DNA of 16,650 bases from an uncultured Eubacteriales bacterium. Its GTDB lineage: Bacteria > Bacillota > Clostridia > Oscillospirales > Oscillospiraceae. The position numbers were made by a program, and so were the translations under genes. A model generated the notes under the pieces. It saw only the letters and a list, made by a program, of their open reading frames with translations, was not told the origin of the DNA and made no database searches. The stretch spans positions 1-16,650 of the forward strand of contig USCO01000036.1 in assembly GCA_900553135.1 (NCBI GenBank), read 5' to 3'. Position 1 is the stretch's first letter. Each line of letters begins with the position of its first letter. Shown here piece by piece: positions 13,401 through 16,650 of this stretch.

Positions 13401-14735
13401 GATGTTTGGAACATTACCAACTTTGAAAAATTAAACTCCATAGAGGGCGCATTTGAAGATACGGAAGACAGCGATAATTGGGACGGGACGGCACTGACAG
13501 AGCTCCTCCAAAGCATTGTCAGCAAAATGACAGCGGCGGAGAAGAGGAATGGAGAGGACGAGATGGCCGTCCACATGGACCAGGTGGGAGAGGACACCTA
13601 TCACGTCAGTCTCTCCATGTCCAACAGCATTGCTGGCGGAGCGGTCAAGACCTTGAAGCTCAGCGGCCAGAAGGGTGCGGTCGCGGTTGAGAAGCTGACC
13701 ACCCTGAACGGCGAGCGTTTAAAGGTGGCCCGTTTGTTTGTCACCATGGCCAATGGCAGGGATTGTGAACTCTATATGGGCGTCGTCTTTCCTCCCGAGC
13801 TGGAGGGAGACGCGTTCTATTATGACCATTTGGCGCCTCTTCTGGACACACTGGAGATATCTGCCCCGAAACCCCAGAAAAAGGCTCCCGCAGAGAAGAA
13901 AAATACTGCCTGGGTCCAGCAGGCCGCGGCTCAAGAGAAACGCAAGGCGGAGGAAAAACGCAAGGCAGAAGAGAAGCGTAAAGCGGAAGCAAAACGTAAG
14001 GCGGACGAACGGCGCAGGGAAGAAGAGCGGCGCAAGGCGGAAGAGACGCGACGCAAGGCAGAAGAGGCACAGAAAGCCGCGGAGGAAAAGGCTCTGCAGC
14101 TGGCGGAGCAGCGGGTGCGCAATGTCAAGCTGTTGCGCAAGCTGGCCATTGCTGCCGTCGTGATCGTGGTGCTGCTGGCCGTGGCTGCCGGGGTGCGAAA
14201 CTATATGGAAGACGCGCCCTATCGGGAGCTGGCCCAGAGAATCGATGAGGGCAAATTCAACTATGTGGATTTTGTCGAGACCCAATCGGAATACTTCATG
14301 GTGTATGATGACACCTGCAAGGTGATTGCCTCCAAGCTCACCGACTTCCACAAGGCGGACGATATCCAGGGAGCGGTCCAGCTCCTGGCCAATCTGCCTC
14401 CCGACGAAAGCATCATTGATTACTATATCAACAGCCGGAATGACTTTAGTCTCTCCTTTGAGTTCCGGGATTGGTTCCTGGAGCGGGTGGAGGAAGAAGG
14501 GACTAAAATCAACATTCCCAATGCGGAACAGTATACCCAGGATGACGGAAAATCAAAGGTACTTGGCCTTTACCAGTTGGGGGACTACTATGTTCTGGTG
14601 TACTACAACTGGTTCCTGGAGGATGACGACTGTCCCGAAGTGGCCTATATCATCAAAGATGACGAAACAGACAGCCGGGTCTATCTGGGGACTCCCAGCC
14701 GGTATCCGGAAAAGGGTTCCTTCGTCATCGGATAA
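10437..14735 (+). CDS. Giant membrane-anchored protein with BRCT domain and three repeats of an unknown module
   Basis: A 1432-aa protein, gene 4 of the operon. Residues about 9-217, 245-410 and 949-1142 appear to be three copies of one module. Copies 1 and 3 start KRVKLADGLSLHIP and KRVSLMGNLSILLP, and end FYEKTLVPLLETAEF and FYYDHLAPLLDTLEI. Residues 415-810 are unrecognised. Residues 816-907 are a BRCT domain of the DNA-ligase/RFC kind, with AFVLTGEFEHCGNDREAIKG, a GGRVTGAISGKTNYLVIG stretch and a final EEDLF. A Lys/Ala/Pro linker follows. Residues 1161-1235 are a highly charged coiled coil built from KRKAEE repeats. A single hydrophobic helix (1236-1254) follows a basic cluster, predicting N-inside/C-outside topology. 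The last 178 residues would lie outside the membrane. The ATG at 10437 follows GAAGGAGGA; no signal peptide is seen. It probably anchors a DNA-associated complex to the membrane, which is inference. Confidence 0.9.
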   Translation: MRMYGVPKGGKRVKLADGLSLHIPFGVAYGKDEDGNFNIVQFQSIPAGYRGGAFTVEDEEERLWSINSLKKTAVIDFTSEDTELTPEAVQGAMREKICDLAKSMVQEDNSTDEPYEWGSSTKVEETEGGFVMRSGISINAAGGSYQILGLSGKLAGAVAKKGFQLFGITMYFNYLFLAVEDCPSAPVFYATLGVPDDPDFYEKTLVPLLETAEFEGKKGPAAAKKQPIQRDAGPVVESLDFSQGERVRTGEFSILVPGGMCWSPDISPESRYLSSVPASVTFDNPDWDEVSAIKFTVQTGQKIPAIQNALNTAAGEKEIQNLLKNTRVQQQGVSNGSIGKVVTLAREPEYYICYELAQEDEIDCVFRYYLFSRTFVYIGMYIGWKAGLQDPVQRHTDILKQLLGAVQYEGGAEKEQARFGKTQFGDYAAEDGRLNAVTVAQLFSGDVLFFNEDDFKENGLKNGIHLNALKLAEHPLLQEKRDVLAPEIVSLLLELDAVPELRISKEKLHKKLIPLLFNDHDEPLTGMTMMNLLAYHMLFIQENQKDDYTVAIDRNLVAGIPDAYHYAARFLRQLRLYNGKDGAFTVTFATAANFDSPIQGALKPVEGAAQTKSAYRIQVKPDGGIQELEGAEIEEQPAAERSISELEQLLPGEFTTRMRAFSADIASRLPKVCKVLETSSYDDLTNTDDVLSRVMSQTGDYGLEWGIFNFYNVFAMGDRDNTFSFEKDGEKDFSDPDGPSYRIDEQYEEYADGDPDFRPDEFPKQLAERIRGITEEEIYRELLEQAVEAQNKGYTIVDQEKIRLEKQKEGLKKVPFDRVSSVAVAGSAFVLTGEFEHCGNDREAIKGKIQAKGGRVTGAISGKTNYLVIGSFGGFGERKLEQVKEQRAKGKTLKIIREEDLFAALEGKPTKSAAPQSADKPKKTAASPKKPASAEKKPGKKAAERPQGKRVSLMGNLSILLPKGGTCQKEKDGSYFFSIPIKLPGGNEDVWNITNFEKLNSIEGAFEDTEDSDNWDGTALTELLQSIVSKMTAAEKRNGEDEMAVHMDQVGEDTYHVSLSMSNSIAGGAVKTLKLSGQKGAVAVEKLTTLNGERLKVARLFVTMANGRDCELYMGVVFPPELEGDAFYYDHLAPLLDTLEISAPKPQKKAPAEKKNTAWVQQAAAQEKRKAEEKRKAEEKRKAEAKRKADERRREEERRKAEETRRKAEEAQKAAEEKALQLAEQRVRNVKLLRKLAIAAVVIVVLLAVAAGVRNYMEDAPYRELAQRIDEGKFNYVDFVETQSEYFMVYDDTCKVIASKLTDFHKADDIQGAVQLLANLPPDESIIDYYINSRNDFSLSFEFRDWFLERVEEEGTKINIPNAEQYTQDDGKSKVLGLYQLGDYYVLVYYNWFLEDDDCPEVAYIIKDDETDSRVYLGTPSRYPEKGSFVIG

Positions 14736-14771
14736 AAGGGCGGCATGATCCCGCAATAAAAGATCGCACAA

Positions 14772-14811
14772 AAAACAGCTGCCGGGGAAAACCGTCCCCG
14801 GCAGCTGTTTT
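14772..14811. terminator. bidirectional hairpin terminator after the four-gene operon
   Basis: A perfect 17-bp stem (14772-14788 with 14795-14811) has a 6-base loop. It starts AAAACAGCTGCC and ends GGCAGCTGTTTT, giving a U-run on both strands. It lies 36 bases after the stop of gene 4 and 25 bases after the stop of the convergent 50-aa gene. Confidence 0.88.
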
Positions 14812-14836
14812 CAATGGGTATGTGCGAACGAAGCCC

Positions 14837-14989
14837 TCATCGGATGCCGTATTGGTCCGCAATTTCCTGCAGCTCATCCTCATCGGCTTTTCGGATGCGG
14901 TCTTCGTCCAGGAGCATAGCCCCCAGGCCGGAGCAGGCCCCGGCGTAGACGTCGGTCAGCAGTTTTTCCCGCAGTTCTTCTGAATCCAT
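14837..14989 (-). CDS. Small acidic protein of unknown function, 50 aa
   Basis: The frame encodes a 50-aa protein that starts MDSEELREKLLTDVYAG and ends ADQYGIR. An ideal ribosome binding site AGGAGGT lies 7 bases before the ATG, and plausible promoter hexamers lie further upstream. It is acidic and helical, with a Gly/Ala-rich middle (YAGACSGLGAMLL) and a DEDELQEIADQYGI tail. I have no name for the family. It has a terminator downstream and faces the large operon, so it is an independent unit. It is too short for standard length cut-offs and may be missed by automatic annotation. Confidence 0.8.
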   Translation of the reverse strand: MDSEELREKLLTDVYAGACSGLGAMLLDEDRIRKADEDELQEIADQYGIR

Positions 14990-15032
14990 GGTGATACCTC
15001 CTGTTTCAGTGGTATGTCAGGTCTGGTGTGGG

Positions 15033-15072
15033 ATTATAGTATTATTTTAATCGGAAACAGAGAAAAAAGCAA
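15033..15072 (-). promoter_or_regulatory. probable promoter of the 50-aa gene
   Basis: Minus-strand TTGCTT (plus 15067-15072) and TAAAAT (plus 15044-15049) are 17 bases apart. A perfect TATAAT (plus 15033-15038) lies slightly closer to the gene, without a good -35. One of these is likely to be used. Confidence 0.5.
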
Positions 15073-15120
15073 ATTTCCTGGGGTAAATGTCTGGGACAGG
15101 CACCTTTTCCACGTTGGTGA

Positions 15121-15157
15121 ACACAGCGGCATGGAGTCAAACTCCATGCCGCTGTGT
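15121..15157. terminator. hairpin downstream of the sulfotransferase gene, second copy of the 4088 hairpin
   Basis: A perfect 17-bp stem (15121-15137 with 15141-15157) has a 3-base loop, 10 bases beyond the stop of the minus-strand sulfotransferase. No clear T-run follows on that strand. Read on the minus strand, its 31-base core differs at only two positions from the core at 4091-4123. Confidence 0.7.
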
Positions 15158-15167
15158 CTTAAGATGC

Positions 15168-16650
15168 TTATTGAAACCAGATGGACATATCGTACTTAAA
15201 AGTGCGGTAGTTCTGCATGGTACACTCGTATTTGTATTCCCGAATCAGAACACCGTCGGCGTCGTACTCGCCGAACACCATGGCCACACCGCTGTTCACT
15301 ACCCAGTTTCCCTCGTCGCCGCACTGAGACGCGTTGGAGACGATACTGGAGTAGGGGACGTCAAAGCTGTCCTCCAGGGCATAGGTGCGGGCGTTTTCGT
15401 CAATGCGGTAGATGTAGACCTGGCTGGCATCTCCTTCGGTACCGTACAGGTCGGTGCCCACGCTGTCGGCCACCTCCAGGGAGAAGTCCCGGCTGTTCAA
15501 AGACCAGTAGTTGTTGTTGAACAGGGCCAGGTAATAGACGCCGTCCTCCTCCCCGTCCGCTAGATATTCCACACAATGCTGCCCGTATTGGGGGACAAAA
15601 TCGCCCGCCTGGGTTAAACACAGGTCCTCGTAGGCGGTGTCCTCCCAGAAGCGCTGGTCTCCCGCCAGCCAGTCAATGGAGAGGCTGGAGTGGAGAGACT
15701 GGACCTTGATGATGGTGGAGGTCTCCCGGGAGGAGAGAATCAGACTGTCCTCTTCGGGGAGGTAGACCAGGCTGTTGAGGTGGAGCCAGTCCCACTCCCC
15801 GGCCTGCCAGAAGAAGTCGTCGCTGGGGGAGACTACCCGCGTCAGGTCAAAGTAGGGCTGCATCAGCTGGGAGAAGTCGATGATCTCGGTGACTTCACCG
15901 GTCTCCAGATCAATGGACAGCAGCCGGTCCTCCACCGTCTGGCTGCCCACCTCCTCCGCCAGGGCCAACAGCTCGCCATCGCTGCCGAAGCCGATGTCGT
16001 GGTGCAGGTCGTAGCCGTCCAGAGAATACACCTGGGTGACCCGGCCCAGGCCGTCTATTCGGGCCAGCTTGGAGGAGGAGACACAGGTGATGATCTCGTC
16101 GCCGTCAAAGTGGATACGGTCCAGGCCGTACCCCTCCAGCACCATTTCATAGCGCAGAATGCCGTCGTTGTCGTAGAAGAAGCCGTACCCCAGATACCCG
16201 TTGACCCGCATCATGGCAAACAGCCCCTGGGACTGGGCCTGCTGGGACTCGCCCTGGGTGACCTCCAGCCGGGTGGAGTAGCCCGAGCTGCTCTCAGGCA
16301 TGTCCACGGTGAAGCGCACCACCTGGCGGGTGTTGCCCCAGCGGCCGGAGATGGTCAGGGTGACCTCATTGACCTCTCCCGGGACAAGACCGATGAGCTG
16401 AAATTCGTGGGTCTTGGTGAACTCCTCTCCGGAGATGTCGGCGGCATCGGCGGAGAAATCGGGAATATCACTGTCCGGCACATGGACCGTGTAGCTGACC
16501 ATGGTGGCCTGTTCCGTCTTGAAGTAGAGGTACAGGCCGTTGCTGCCCGTGCCGAAGGGGTTCAGTACCGCTAGCGGAGTGGTGGCGGTCCAGGATACGT
16601 CGGCCAGGTCTTTGAGACTTTGCAGCGCCCCCTCCAGCCGCTGCTGGACC
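15168..16650 (-). CDS. Arylsulfate sulfotransferase (ASST family), N-terminus beyond the window
   Basis: The enzyme moves sulfate from one phenolic ester to another phenol through a sulfohistidine, without PAPS. It acts outside the cytoplasm. 493 residues are visible and the frame stays open to the window edge, so the ATG at 16502 is internal. The N-terminal beta domain shows the family signature VLNPFGTGSNGLYLYFKT. The propeller holds the residues known from E. coli ASST: the HH pair in YDLHHDIGF (plus 15999-16004), HLN in WDWLHLNSL (His at 15780-15782, Asn at 15774-15776), the Arg of SSRET (15726-15728), and the catalytic histidine in QYGQHCVEY (15576-15578). All are intact, so the enzyme should be active. 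Any signal peptide or lipobox would lie beyond the window. Related enzymes are known from human gut clostridia. Confidence 0.93.
   Translation of the reverse strand, partial: VQQRLEGALQSLKDLADVSWTATTPLAVLNPFGTGSNGLYLYFKTEQATMVSYTVHVPDSDIPDFSADAADISGEEFTKTHEFQLIGLVPGEVNEVTLTISGRWGNTRQVVRFTVDMPESSSGYSTRLEVTQGESQQAQSQGLFAMMRVNGYLGYGFFYDNDGILRYEMVLEGYGLDRIHFDGDEIITCVSSSKLARIDGLGRVTQVYSLDGYDLHHDIGFGSDGELLALAEEVGSQTVEDRLLSIDLETGEVTEIIDFSQLMQPYFDLTRVVSPSDDFFWQAGEWDWLHLNSLVYLPEEDSLILSSRETSTIIKVQSLHSSLSIDWLAGDQRFWEDTAYEDLCLTQAGDFVPQYGQHCVEYLADGEEDGVYYLALFNNNYWSLNSRDFSLEVADSVGTDLYGTEGDASQVYIYRIDENARTYALEDSFDVPYSSIVSNASQCGDEGNWVVNSGVAMVFGEYDADGVLIREYKYECTMQNYRTFKYDMSIWFQ

Noticed and set aside
13917..14100. 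Repeats in gene 4 as a CRISPR or tandem DNA repeat array
   Set aside because: The periodicity encodes a KRKAEE coiled-coil helix in frame and has no spacers.
15690..16574. 294-codon plus-strand frame opposite the sulfotransferase
   Set aside because: Antisense to a gene with all ASST active-site residues; no motif of its own.

Overview
The window looks like chromosomal DNA of a GC-rich, low-oxygen gut-type Firmicute, most like the Oscillospiraceae/Flavonifractor group. That placement is an inference from several things: strong GGAGG-type ribosome binding sites, GTG/TTG starts with tight overlaps, a SUMT-HemD fusion, an arylsulfate sulfotransferase of the kind found in gut clostridia, and the overall codon style. 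No rRNA, integrase, transposase or CRISPR array was seen.

Left part (1-3224) is housekeeping. It holds the tail of a FecCD-type permease and its ATPase (iron-siderophore/cobalamin type uptake). Facing it, across a shared hairpin terminator, is a two-gene minus-strand operon for siroheme/corrinoid synthesis: precorrin-2 dehydrogenase followed by a fused uroporphyrinogen-III methyltransferase and uroporphyrinogen-III synthase. A complete tRNA-Ser(CGA) with its own terminator follows.

From about 3225 to 4444 the DNA becomes clearly AT-richer. It carries two small minus-strand genes of unknown function. The upstream one has a near-consensus promoter (TTGACA-17-TAGAAT) with an inverted repeat over the -10. 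A long hairpin with a T-tract and a probable plus-strand promoter for the next operon follow.

The centre (4445-14735) is the striking part: four plus-strand genes with start/stop overlaps or short gaps, which I do not recognise as any named system. Gene 1 (935 aa) combines two RNA polymerase alpha-CTD-like helix-hairpin-helix domains with a sigma-70 region-4-like helix-turn-helix and a long tail of apparent helical/winged modules. Gene 2 (403 aa) has a ParB-like DGNRR motif. Gene 3 (626 aa) is a compact SNF2-type superfamily 2 ATPase. Gene 4 (1432 aa) carries three copies of an unrecognised module, a ligase-type BRCT domain, a charged coiled coil, one transmembrane helix and an external C-terminal domain. 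I infer a DNA-sensing or DNA-remodelling machine tethered to the membrane, possibly anti-phage or anti-plasmid. That function is not shown by the sequence.

The right part (14736-16650) has a shared terminator, a 50-aa minus-strand gene with an excellent ribosome binding site, a hairpin whose 31-nt core is nearly identical (29/31, inverted) to the one at 4088-4126, and a minus-strand arylsulfate sulfotransferase that runs off the window. The two matching hairpins bracket the four-gene module and the 50-aa gene.
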